A DNA stretch of 64,000 bases, taken from positions 16,710 to 80,709 of the forward strand of contig JAKLKA010000020.1 in assembly GCA_023150915.1 (NCBI GenBank), read 5' to 3'. Numbering within the stretch: the first letter of the stretch is position 1; the number at the start of each line of letters is the position of its first letter. The notes beneath the pieces are model-generated. The model was not told where the DNA came from. It saw only the letters and a program-made list of their open reading frames with translations, and did no database searches. This DNA is from Polyangiaceae bacterium. Lineage in GTDB: Bacteria > Myxococcota_A > Polyangia > Polyangiales > Polyangiaceae. A program made the position numbers and the translations under genes. Below are positions 1-8,363 of this stretch, piece by piece.

Positions 1-541
1 CGGCGAGCTTCGCAGACTGACCGAATACGAGCGCGTCATCGAGGCCATCGCAGTGCACCGCAGGCCGGCCGTTGTTGAGGGTTAGCAACGGGCGCTTGGT
101 GCCCGACGCTGTCGCGAGCGCCGCCCCGCACTTGCTGGCCCAGGAGTCGACGTAGGGTCCCGCGGACTTCAAGGTGGACGGATCCGCGGCGTCGAGCCAG
201 ACGACGCAGTCTGGAGAGGTCGCAGGGTTCCAAGCGGGGGCTCCGTCTGTCGCATCCGCTTCTGGCGAGTCCGCGGGAGCGTCGATCGCGTCCATGGCAT
301 CGTCGGCGTCACCTGCGGCATCCTGGTCTCCGGCTGCATCGCTCGGTGCACCGCCAAGCGACCCTGCCCAACCCCCGCCGCCGCCCGATCCCCCAAACGG
401 TGCGCCAGAGACCCCAGCGGTCCCCCCCTGCACGGTCTTGCCAGCACCCGGCGCAGCCCCGTCCTCCTCCAGCGCGCACGCGAGCAGCACACACGAGGCC
501 GCCCACAGCGCCGACGCGCGGAACGGAAGCATGCTCCGCAT
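1..541 (-). CDS. Secreted lipoprotein with LamG-like domain start (partial, runs off left edge)
   Basis: Read on the minus strand, this frame is open from an ATG at 541 to the window edge, about 180 codons. It begins with a basic/hydrophobic signal peptide ending in lipobox VLLAC (Cys about 22), so the product should be an outer-surface lipoprotein. A Gly/Ser-rich stretch and an Asp/Ala-rich linker (repeated DA pairs) follow. Then comes WLDAADPSTL with a downstream PAVHCDGLDDAL, the usual opening of a concanavalin/LamG-like domain; the rest lies outside the window. An in-frame ATG at 571 is possible, but 541 puts the signal peptide at the N-terminus. No ligand or function can be given. The plus-strand frame over the same DNA is an Ala/Ser/Pro-rich shadow. 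Confidence 0.7.
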   Translation of the reverse strand, partial: MRSMLPFRASALWAASCVLLACALEEDGAAPGAGKTVQGGTAGVSGAPFGGSGGGGGWAGSLGGAPSDAAGDQDAAGDADDAMDAIDAPADSPEADATDGAPAWNPATSPDCVVWLDAADPSTLKSAGPYVDSWASKCGAALATASGTKRPLLTLNNGRPAVHCDGLDDALVFGQSAKLA

Positions 542-620
542 CGTATCCCGCGTGTCGGCCAGCGCAAGCATGCGTATACGCGAGTGACAGCGCCCGTTTC
601 GTCGGCTAAACCCGCGGTGC

Positions 621-1808
621 ATGGCGCTTCGCCCGAACCCCCTGCTCGACGCAGTCGTCCCCCCGCCGATCCCGGAGGCGCAGCGCTGGGTCGAAGGCCG
701 CTCGTTCCCTTCCGAGTTGCCACGACTGGACCTCGCACAGGCTGTGCCCAGCGAGCCGCCGCCTCCGGCGATGACCGACTTTCTGGCGGCGCGGTTGAGC
801 GACCCCGCGACGGCGCGGTATTCGGCGATCTCCGGGATCCCTGAGCTGCGACGCGCGCTCGCACGCGACATCTCGGCGCGGTACTCAGGGAACGTCTCAG
901 CCGAACAGGTACTGATCTCGGCGGGATGCAATCAAGCGTTCTGCCTCGCCACGATGTCGCTCGCGAGCGCCGGTGACGAGATCCTCTTGCCGGTGCCGTA
1001 CTACTTCAATCACCAGATGTGGCTCGACATGCTCGGCATCCGGTCCACGCACCTACCGTTCCGTGCCGATCGTGGAGGTGTACCGGATCCAGCTGACGCC
1101 AGGTCGCGGATCGGTCCCCGTACCAGAGCAATCGTCCTGGTTAGCCCGAACAACCCAACGGGAGCAATCTACCCTCCGGAGATTCTCCGCGAGTTCATGG
1201 CCCTCGCCCGCTCGGAGGGGATCGCGCTGATCCTGGACGAGACCTATCGGGACTTCACACCGCGTGATGCGCCGCCACACGGGCTGTTTGCCGACGCGGA
1301 CTGGGAAGAGACCCTCGTCCACCTCTACAGCTTCTCCAAGGCCTTCGCGATCACCGGGTATCGTGTCGGCGCGGTCGTCGCGGCGGCGTCCTTCATCGCG
1401 CAGGTCGAGAAGGCGATGGATACGATCGCCATCTGCGCTCCCCGCATCGGGCAGGAAGCGGCACTCTTCGGTCTCGGGTCACTTCAGGAGTGGCGAGCGC
1501 TGAGCGCGGACAAGCTGAACCAGCGTCTCTCGGCCCTGCGGCATGCGCTCGGGTCGGTGAGCGGGTACGAGCTGGTCAGTGCAGGCGCGTACTTCGCGTA
1601 CCTGAAGCATCCATTCCGCAACCGCGACGGCACGGCTGTGGCGAAATGGCTCGCGACCGAGCAGAACATGCTCTGCCTGCCGGGGAGTATGTTCGGACCG
1701 GGACAGGAAGCCTACCTGCGGCTGGCGTTCGCGAACGTGGACGTCGAGGCCATGCCTCGGGTCGCAGAGCGGCTGACGCGCAGTCTGCGAGGTATCGGCC
1801 TCGATTGA
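621..1808 (+). CDS. Pyridoxal-phosphate class I/II aminotransferase
   Basis: A 395-aa cytosolic fold-type I aminotransferase, normal length for class I/II. The PLP-site motifs are intact: SPNNPTG (Asn177-Asn178), LILDETY (Asp206, Tyr209) and SFSKAFAITG with the Schiff-base lysine at Lys240, followed by the conserved Arg of YRVG. It transfers an amino group from an amino acid donor to a keto acid or keto sugar; the sequence does not fix the substrate. It leads a plus-strand block with the bi-domain dehydrogenase (62 bp downstream), so a role in polysaccharide sugar or substituent biosynthesis is an inference from context. The first ATG after the divergent lipoprotein was chosen; no clear Shine-Dalgarno sequence precedes it. 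Confidence 0.85.
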   Translation: MALRPNPLLDAVVPPPIPEAQRWVEGRSFPSELPRLDLAQAVPSEPPPPAMTDFLAARLSDPATARYSAISGIPELRRALARDISARYSGNVSAEQVLISAGCNQAFCLATMSLASAGDEILLPVPYYFNHQMWLDMLGIRSTHLPFRADRGGVPDPADARSRIGPRTRAIVLVSPNNPTGAIYPPEILREFMALARSEGIALILDETYRDFTPRDAPPHGLFADADWEETLVHLYSFSKAFAITGYRVGAVVAAASFIAQVEKAMDTIAICAPRIGQEAALFGLGSLQEWRALSADKLNQRLSALRHALGSVSGYELVSAGAYFAYLKHPFRNRDGTAVAKWLATEQNMLCLPGSMFGPGQEAYLRLAFANVDVEAMPRVAERLTRSLRGIGLD

Positions 1809-1870
1809 ACTCGACAGTGCCTCACGACACCGAAGCGGTTCGCTTCGCAGGCTTGACGAGGTGGTGAGCG

Positions 1871-4018
1871 ATGCAACAGGTATTCATCAAACGTGGCAGG
1901 GCAGTCGTTGAGCAGGTTCCGTCGCCGACCCTCGAGCCGGGCACAGTGCTGGTGCGGGTCAGTCACTCGTGCATCTCGAGCGGGACGGAGCTGAGCGGCG
2001 TTCGGAACAGCGGTGAGCCGCTCTGGAAACGTGCGCTCAAGCACCCGGAGGAGGTGCAGAAGGTCGTCACGATGGCGGCGGGTCAGGGCATTGGCAGCAC
2101 CGTGAGCGTGGTCCGTGGGCGGCTCGCCGAGGGCCTGGTGGTGGGCTATTCCGCCGCTGGCGTCGTCGAGGCCGTGAGCACGGATGTCGACGAATTCGGT
2201 CCGGGAGACCGGGTGGCCTGCGCTGGCACCGGCCATGCGAGTCACGCGCAGATGATCCGGGTGCCAAGGAATCTCATCGCTCGCATACCGGACGGCGTCT
2301 CGTTTGCGCACGCAAGCACCGTGGCGCTGGGCGCGATAGCTCTGCAAGGTGTCAGGCGCGCGAATCCTACCCTAGGCGAGACCTTCGTGGTCGTCGGCCT
2401 GGGTGCCTTGGGACAAATCGCCACGCAGCTCCTCAAGGCGAACGGCTGCCGCGTCATCGGAACCGACATAAATCCGGATCGGATTGCTTTGGGGCGCGCA
2501 GCGGGGCTCGATGTGGGGCTGGATCCGTCGGACGGGGATGCGCACCTGAAGGTGCTGCGCGTCACTCGCGATCTGGGTGCTGACGGTGTCATCATCACCG
2601 CGTCGGGCGCAGGGGACGAGATCGTGTCGAGCGCCTTCCGCATGTGCCGTCGCCGCGGACGTGTGGTTCTGGTTGGAGACGTTGGCCTCGCACTCAAGCG
2701 GCAAGACATCTACGAGAAGGAGCTGGACTTCCTGGTGTCTACATCCTACGGGCCCGGGCGCTACGACGCCGACTTCGAGGCACGTGGGCTCAAGTACCCC
2801 GTCGCCTACGTTCGCTGGACCGAGACCGAGAACATGGCCGCGTTCCTCGATCTGGTTTCGGCGGGCCGCGTGAGCTTGACCTCACTGATCGGCGGCGAGT
2901 TCCCCGTGGAGGAAGCGCAGGCGGCGTATACGGCCCTCGAAACCACGGAGCGCCCGCCGATTCTAGCGCTCCTGAAGTACGCCTCCCCACAGGAGACTGC
3001 CTTTCCTGCACGTGCCACTCCGGCAACACCGACGCGCGCGTCGCCCAAGGATCGCATCGGAGTTGCGGTAGTGGGCCCAGGTGGCTTCGCGAAGGCGGTG
3101 CACCTTCCGAACCTGACGTCGCTGAAGGACTGCTTCGACATCCGCGCCGTCGTGAGTCACAGCCCACCCAGGGCGTCTCAGGTTTCGCGGCAGTTTGGCG
3201 GCTACCCTGCGACCGATTTCGACGCGGTGTTGGAGGACCCTGGCGTCGACGCCCTGGTGGTGTGCACCAGGCACGATCTGCACGCATCGATGGCCCTGCG
3301 GGGGCTGCGGGCGGGCAAGCACGTGCTGCTCGAGAAGCCGCTCGCACTGACGCGCGCGGAGCTTGCCGAGGTCGAGGCGTTCTACGCCGAATCAGCACCT
3401 TCGGCGAAACCCGTTCTCCTCACGGGTTTCAATCGGCGATTCTCCCCATACGCGCAGCGCGCCCGTGCCCTCGTCTCGAGTCGCACTTCGCCGATGGTCA
3501 TCACTTACCGAATGAATGCGGGGCATATTCCGCCCGAGCACTGGGTGCACGGCCTGGAGGGCGGGGGGCGAAATCTGGGTGAAGCGTGTCACATCTACGA
3601 CCTCTTCACCTACCTCACGGATGCCAGAGTCACATCGGTAGCCGTCCAGTCCATCCCGCCGCCGTCCGGACACCGTGCACGCACCGACAACTTCATGGCG
3701 AGCCTTCGCTTCGAGGATGGATCGATTGCGTGCCTGACCTATACGTCGCTGGGGCACCGTGCGTACCCCAAGGAACACTTGGAAGTGTTCGTTGATGGAC
3801 GGGTCCTGGTCATCGACGACTACCTTGAGCTTTCCGGCGAGGGTTTCAAAGACGCGCGAATGAAGAACCGCGTGCCTGACAAGGGGCACCTCGAGGAGTT
3901 GAGGCAGTTCGCGAGCGGCCTCCGCTCAGGAATCTGGCCCATACCGCTCTGGCAACAGGTCCAAGCGACGGAAATCGCGCTGGCTGTGCAGGACGAGCTG
4001 TGCGGGCGCGCGCGTTGA
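1871..4018 (+). CDS. Bi-domain oxidoreductase: MDR alcohol dehydrogenase fused to Gfo/Idh/MocA
   Basis: A 715-aa fusion. Residues about 1-365 form a medium-chain zinc-type dehydrogenase (GroES-like half, then a Rossmann motif G176-L-G178-A-L-G181). Residues about 395-715 form a Gfo/Idh/MocA oxidoreductase with its own nucleotide motif around Gly402 and the EKPLAL signature (Lys489). Both nucleotide-binding sites look intact. Such fusions occur in exopolysaccharide clusters, usually beside a heparinase/alginate-lyase family gene, exactly as here (next gene 15 bp downstream). By family knowledge it should oxidise or reduce sugar intermediates with NAD(P); the exact reaction is unknown. A GAGG motif precedes the ATG by about 9 bases. 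Confidence 0.85.
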   Translation: MQQVFIKRGRAVVEQVPSPTLEPGTVLVRVSHSCISSGTELSGVRNSGEPLWKRALKHPEEVQKVVTMAAGQGIGSTVSVVRGRLAEGLVVGYSAAGVVEAVSTDVDEFGPGDRVACAGTGHASHAQMIRVPRNLIARIPDGVSFAHASTVALGAIALQGVRRANPTLGETFVVVGLGALGQIATQLLKANGCRVIGTDINPDRIALGRAAGLDVGLDPSDGDAHLKVLRVTRDLGADGVIITASGAGDEIVSSAFRMCRRRGRVVLVGDVGLALKRQDIYEKELDFLVSTSYGPGRYDADFEARGLKYPVAYVRWTETENMAAFLDLVSAGRVSLTSLIGGEFPVEEAQAAYTALETTERPPILALLKYASPQETAFPARATPATPTRASPKDRIGVAVVGPGGFAKAVHLPNLTSLKDCFDIRAVVSHSPPRASQVSRQFGGYPATDFDAVLEDPGVDALVVCTRHDLHASMALRGLRAGKHVLLEKPLALTRAELAEVEAFYAESAPSAKPVLLTGFNRRFSPYAQRARALVSSRTSPMVITYRMNAGHIPPEHWVHGLEGGGRNLGEACHIYDLFTYLTDARVTSVAVQSIPPPSGHRARTDNFMASLRFEDGSIACLTYTSLGHRAYPKEHLEVFVDGRVLVIDDYLELSGEGFKDARMKNRVPDKGHLEELRQFASGLRSGIWPIPLWQQVQATEIALAVQDELCGRAR

Positions 4019-4033
4019 CTCTAGAACGAACGG

Positions 4034-6079
4034 ATGAACGTCTTCGGTCTGCTGAGGCGCGCCCGGAACATGCCGATTGACGTCGTGGCGCGTCGAGCGT
4101 GGCGAGAGGCGGGAGCGGAGCTCGATGCGACATTTCGGACGACTTTGCGAACCCACGGCACCACGGCCGCGCTGCTTCGTGCCAGCGGTGCGACAAGCGT
4201 CTCGGCGCTTTGGGAGCGATGCGGGCGCGCCCCCTACCCGGGGCCTGGGTCGGTGGCAGCGGACGAGCTGGATGCGGTCTGCCCAGGCTCCGTCGAACGG
4301 CTCCGCGCTTCGGCGGAGAGGGCGCTGGCTCACGAAGTCGAGCTGCTCGGCGCGCGCGTGTCGCTCGGCGCCGAGGTGGACTGGCATCGCGACTACGTGT
4401 CTGGGTTTCGCTGGCCGCCGCTGAGCTACCGGCGCTTGGACGTCCATGGCTTCGCCGCGCCGAGCGACGTGAAGTTCCCCTGGGAGGTGTCCCGCTTCCA
4501 GTGGGTGCTCCCACTGGCACAAGTCTATCGGCTAACCGGTGACGAGCGGCTCGCCCAGGAGGCTCGTCGTCTCATCGAGAGCTGGCTGGATGCGAACCCC
4601 TACGCCACCGGTGTCAACTGGGCATGTGCCATGGACGTTGCTATCCGCCTGGCCGTGTGGACCTGGCTGTTTCGGGCGTTCTGGCAGAGCAAAGCGTGGG
4701 CGGACGCAGCCTTCCAAGAACGTTTCCTGACGTCGGTGTGTGTCCAAGCGAGGTTCGTGGAGCGAAACCTCGAGGAGTCGGACCTAAACAGCAACCACTA
4801 CCTTGCGGATGCGGCCGGACTGGTTTTCGCCGGGACGTTCTTTGCCGGTGGTGCCACGCCGAGGCGTTGGAGCGAGCGCGGGTGGCGCATCCTGATGAAG
4901 GAAGCCCCGCTCCAGATACTCCCGGACGGCGTCGACTACGAGGGCAGCGTCTCGTATCACCGCCTCGTGCTCGAGCTGCTCCTGTTTCCGGCGTTGTACC
5001 GCAAGGCAGTAGGGTTGGATGTGCCCCGGAGCTACTGGGATCGCCTCGTCCGAATGGCCGAGTTCGTTGCGGCCTACTCGGACCCGCTCGGCGAATGCCC
5101 ACTCGTCGGCGACGCCGACGACGGGCGCTTCCTCCCGCTCGGTACCCAGACGATCAGAGACCACCGCTACTTGATCGGACTCGTAGGCGTTGCAGCTGAC
5201 GACCGATCGCTGCGCGTCGCGAGCTCTGGCCGCGTCGACGAGGTGTACTGGTGGCTGGGCGAGTCCGCGTGTGCAGTGCTCCGGGACGGCGAGGGCCCTC
5301 CGACCAGCGCTGCGGCATTCCGCGACTCCGGGTTCTACGTGATGCGTCACTCCCGCAGCCACGTGTTCATCGACTGTGGCCCCGTCGGCCTAGCAGGTCG
5401 CGGCGGTCATGGGCACAACGACTGCCTGTCGTTCGAAGCGACTCTGGATGGCGTTCGCTTGGTCACAGACTCTGGCACTTTCACCTACACCCGGGCGCCG
5501 TCCGAACGAGACCGCTTTCGATCAACGGAAGCGCACAACACTCCCCGGGTCGACCACCGAGAGCTCAACCGGTTCTTGGGGACGAGGATGCTGTGGGCGC
5601 TGCGATACGATGCACGCCCGGAGGTCCTCGAATGGCGATGCGGCCCGGACCAGACTCGACTTCGAGCCAGGCACTCGGGCTACCAGCGCCTGCCCGAGCC
5701 CGTGATGGTCACGCGGACGGTCGCCCTGGATCAACGCTTCGCAGCCCTGGCTGTCCGCGACGAGATCTCAGGGAGCGGCCGACATCACGTCGAAGTCCCG
5801 CTTCACCTGGCGCCAGGCGTCGAGGTCGTGGGGGTCGAACCCGGACGCATCCGACTCGCGGCGGAGAAGCGTTCCTTTGTCATCCTCTGGTCGGGTGACC
5901 GAGTCTGGCAATGCGCGCTGGCGTCTAGCTTCGTGTCCGCTTCCTACGGCGTGCGGGAGATCCGTCGCTGTGTGAGGTGGTCGGCTGTCAGCGCGGTTCC
6001 CTTGAACCTTTCCTACGTCATGGCACCGGAACTATCCGAGGCTGAGTGCGACTGGCAGAGCTGGCTCGAGGTGGGATAG
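4034..6079 (+). CDS. Heparinase II/III family polysaccharide lyase-like protein
   Basis: 681 aa. The N-terminal two thirds resemble the alpha/alpha toroid of heparinase II/III and alginate lyases, including a NSNHY element (His255, Tyr256) typical of the catalytic cleft. From about residue 410 comes the heparinase II/III C-terminal beta-sandwich, with the signature GGHGHNDCLSFE (His459, His461) and VTDSGTFTYT. No signal peptide is evident, so either export is unusual or the protein acts inside the cell on lipid-linked glycan; relatives paired with the bi-domain oxidoreductase are often leaderless. Likely role: cleavage or trimming of an acidic polysaccharide made by this locus. The gene begins 15 bp after the dehydrogenase and is followed by a hairpin at 6088. 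Confidence 0.82.
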   Translation: MNVFGLLRRARNMPIDVVARRAWREAGAELDATFRTTLRTHGTTAALLRASGATSVSALWERCGRAPYPGPGSVAADELDAVCPGSVERLRASAERALAHEVELLGARVSLGAEVDWHRDYVSGFRWPPLSYRRLDVHGFAAPSDVKFPWEVSRFQWVLPLAQVYRLTGDERLAQEARRLIESWLDANPYATGVNWACAMDVAIRLAVWTWLFRAFWQSKAWADAAFQERFLTSVCVQARFVERNLEESDLNSNHYLADAAGLVFAGTFFAGGATPRRWSERGWRILMKEAPLQILPDGVDYEGSVSYHRLVLELLLFPALYRKAVGLDVPRSYWDRLVRMAEFVAAYSDPLGECPLVGDADDGRFLPLGTQTIRDHRYLIGLVGVAADDRSLRVASSGRVDEVYWWLGESACAVLRDGEGPPTSAAAFRDSGFYVMRHSRSHVFIDCGPVGLAGRGGHGHNDCLSFEATLDGVRLVTDSGTFTYTRAPSERDRFRSTEAHNTPRVDHRELNRFLGTRMLWALRYDARPEVLEWRCGPDQTRLRARHSGYQRLPEPVMVTRTVALDQRFAALAVRDEISGSGRHHVEVPLHLAPGVEVVGVEPGRIRLAAEKRSFVILWSGDRVWQCALASSFVSASYGVREIRRCVRWSAVSAVPLNLSYVMAPELSEAECDWQSWLEVG

Positions 6080-6087
6080 GCGCCTGC

Positions 6088-6105
6088 ACCACCCCACCGG
6101 GTGGT
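6088..6105 (+). terminator. Candidate terminator hairpin after heparinase gene
   Basis: ACCACCC-CACC-GGGTGGT forms a perfect 7-bp stem with a 4-base loop, starting 8 bases after the heparinase stop codon and followed by a short TTCTGG rather than a long T-run. It may end transcription of the 621-6079 block before the secreted beta-helix gene. It was judged by eye only; no folding energy was computed. Confidence 0.4.
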
Positions 6106-6226
6106 TCTGGTGTCCAGCCTGCGCCCGGGGCTGACAGATTCTTGACGGCACCTGCTTCGGGTTGTCTCGATTCGGACATGCCCTATGCTCGAGCGTAGGG
6201 CCCTCTTTCGCGGGAGACGAGCAGGA

Positions 6227-8314
6227 ATGGAGATGCGGACGCGGCTGCGCCTCGCGGCGGTGTTGTCAGGGTTGGTGGTCGCCCTGGGATACGAGGGCTT
6301 GCCCGCGGCGAAGTCCAGCGACGAGAAGTGCAAGGTGGGAGGAATCGTCTGTGGCGGCGTCGAGCTCGAGAGCAAGAAGGTGGCCGTCTTCGCCACCCTC
6401 GATGAAGTGGAAGCGTCTCCGAGTCCCGGGGAAGCCAAAGCCATCGTCGTAGCGGAGACCAAGTCGATCTACCTTTTTTCTCCAGGAGACGTGACACCTC
6501 CCGACCACGTCGTGGTGCTCGGGCACAAGGGAGGGCAGCCGGGGCGGTGGATCCACAGCGGTGAGGAGTTGGTGTTGTCGCCTCTCCCGACCGGGGACGA
6601 TGCCGCTCATGTCGCTGCCATCCTGGAAGGAAATGGGGGTCAACGCACGGTGGTGCTTTCCTCGGGCACGTACAACTGGGAGACGCCGTGCAAGGTGCCC
6701 AGCGGCACGCGCCTCCGGGGTGGCGCGGACGTCACCATCAACAGCCGGCTTCCGAACAACGGGGTCTACGTCACGGCGGCGTTCCTCGCGTTCAACACGG
6801 CCGGTGCGAGCGGGCATCCCGAGTCTCCCGTCGCGATCGGCGACACGACCATCAAGACGACCACGGACCTCGGCCCGGTGGGCACGAGGATCATCGTGGT
6901 GTCACCGAACTTCCACGTCTCGGTCCGTACGATCACCGGCATCACGCAGGCCGGGGGGGCCTACGAGCTGAAGCTAGATCGACCTGTCCTGGATGCATTC
7001 GCCACCACCGACACCATCACCGCGCTCCCGAGCATTCCCCATGACATCGACATCGACGGTCGGGGGATGACGGTTACGGGCACTGGTGTTCGATTCTTCG
7101 AATTCATCATCTCCGAGCGCTGCACGATTCGAAACCTCACCATGCATGTGAAGAGCGGCGTCACCATGGATCTCCTGGCGTCGTTCGACGTCGGTGGCGT
7201 CGAGAATCGCTACGAGAACGTCAACGTGAAAGTCGACCAGGGAGCGAAGGTGCTCGCAGGCCTCGCGGTCGAGTCCACCGAGAGCACCCAGGTCAAGGAC
7301 TGCACCGTCACCGGGCCAAGCTCGATGTACTACGGCATCGCGGTGTACGATTCGCACAATACCGAGGTCTCCAACAGCACGTCGATCGGCGCCGGCACTG
7401 CCGCTCTCGAGCTTGACGCCGACGCGAATTCCATCGGCTGCCGCAACACGCGTGTCGTAGGCGGCGTCTATACCGGAGCACTTACGGGTATTCGGACTGC
7501 CAATGGCACCAGCGGTACGGTGATCCAGGACGTCGATGCGCAGTCGAACGTCAGCACCGGCATTCAGCTGGGTTGCGACGGCGTGCCCTGCGACGGCGTG
7601 AAGCTCGTGAATGTGAATGCGCGCAAGAACGGAGACATTGGAGTCTCGACCTGTTGCACTGGAACGCAAGCGCGGAACATCGACATCTCGAGCAATGGCA
7701 ACACGCCGACGACGGGCAGGGGGCTGCTCGTGGCGGCTGGGTTCGATGGCCAGAACATCACGTCGACGGGCGGCAACGGTACCTATGCGGTCGTGGCCAG
7801 CACGTCCGATCGGGTGAGGCTCTCCAATATGGATATCTCGCACTCACAAGTGGCCAATGTGGTGTTGTTGAGCGGCACGGGTGAGTACGAAATCCACGAC
7901 AGCGCCATCGTTGGTGTGCCGGGCGCGAATGGCATCCACACCTTCGCCAAGCTCCTTGTCAGTGGGACCAAGATCTCCGGAATGGGCATCGGACTCGTCG
8001 TGACCGCGGGAACGACCCGGCTTGGAGCGGGCAACGATTTCGACGGCTCGACCCTTCCAACGCTCGTGCGCGCGTCGGGTAGAATCAACCAGGGCACAGC
8101 ACAGCTGACCTCCTCGGGCGGCGTCTCGAGCGTCACGGTCGCTTGGCCGGATCTGAAGTCGACGGACCGCGTCAACGTCAATATCAAGCAAGCGGGGGGT
8201 AGCCCGGGGAGCTACCAGGTTGCGTATACGCCGGGCACCGGCTTCACGATCACGTCGACCAGCCCGGAGGATACCTCGTTGCTCGACTGGGACTTGGGCC
8301 GGAACGCGGACTAG
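6227..8314 (+). CDS. Secreted right-handed parallel beta-helix protein
   Basis: 695 aa from ATG 6227, chosen because GGGAG lies 10 bases upstream and an Arg-rich/hydrophobic signal peptide follows (MRTRLRLAAVLSGLVVALG). An in-frame ATG at 6185 would add 14 non-signal residues. After about 150 residues, the body contains many short repeats of Asn/Val/Asp pattern (such as YENVNVKV, LKDCTVTG-like turns, VKLVNVNARKNG, ARNIDISSNG) typical of pectate-lyase/NosD-type beta-helices. The C-terminus forms a small Ser/Thr-rich beta domain. It is probably a periplasmic or surface carbohydrate-binding, lyase or epimerase protein acting on the locus polysaccharide. No catalytic triad could be assigned with confidence. 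Confidence 0.75.
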   Translation: MEMRTRLRLAAVLSGLVVALGYEGLPAAKSSDEKCKVGGIVCGGVELESKKVAVFATLDEVEASPSPGEAKAIVVAETKSIYLFSPGDVTPPDHVVVLGHKGGQPGRWIHSGEELVLSPLPTGDDAAHVAAILEGNGGQRTVVLSSGTYNWETPCKVPSGTRLRGGADVTINSRLPNNGVYVTAAFLAFNTAGASGHPESPVAIGDTTIKTTTDLGPVGTRIIVVSPNFHVSVRTITGITQAGGAYELKLDRPVLDAFATTDTITALPSIPHDIDIDGRGMTVTGTGVRFFEFIISERCTIRNLTMHVKSGVTMDLLASFDVGGVENRYENVNVKVDQGAKVLAGLAVESTESTQVKDCTVTGPSSMYYGIAVYDSHNTEVSNSTSIGAGTAALELDADANSIGCRNTRVVGGVYTGALTGIRTANGTSGTVIQDVDAQSNVSTGIQLGCDGVPCDGVKLVNVNARKNGDIGVSTCCTGTQARNIDISSNGNTPTTGRGLLVAAGFDGQNITSTGGNGTYAVVASTSDRVRLSNMDISHSQVANVVLLSGTGEYEIHDSAIVGVPGANGIHTFAKLLVSGTKISGMGIGLVVTAGTTRLGAGNDFDGSTLPTLVRASGRINQGTAQLTSSGGVSSVTVAWPDLKSTDRVNVNIKQAGGSPGSYQVAYTPGTGFTITSTSPEDTSLLDWDLGRNAD

Positions 8315-8363
8315 GGGCTCCCGTCGCATTGACGTGCTCGGAGAGCGCCAGGCCCCGCCGCCT

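Noticed and set aside
174..587. Plus-strand 137-codon frame at the left end
   Set aside because: Low-complexity Ala/Ser/Pro; the minus strand over the same DNA has a signal peptide with lipobox and a LamG-like domain.
6142..6171. Sigma-70 promoter (TTGACG) before the beta-helix gene
   Set aside because: No acceptable -10 element at 16-18 bases; a lone -35-like hexamer is not enough.
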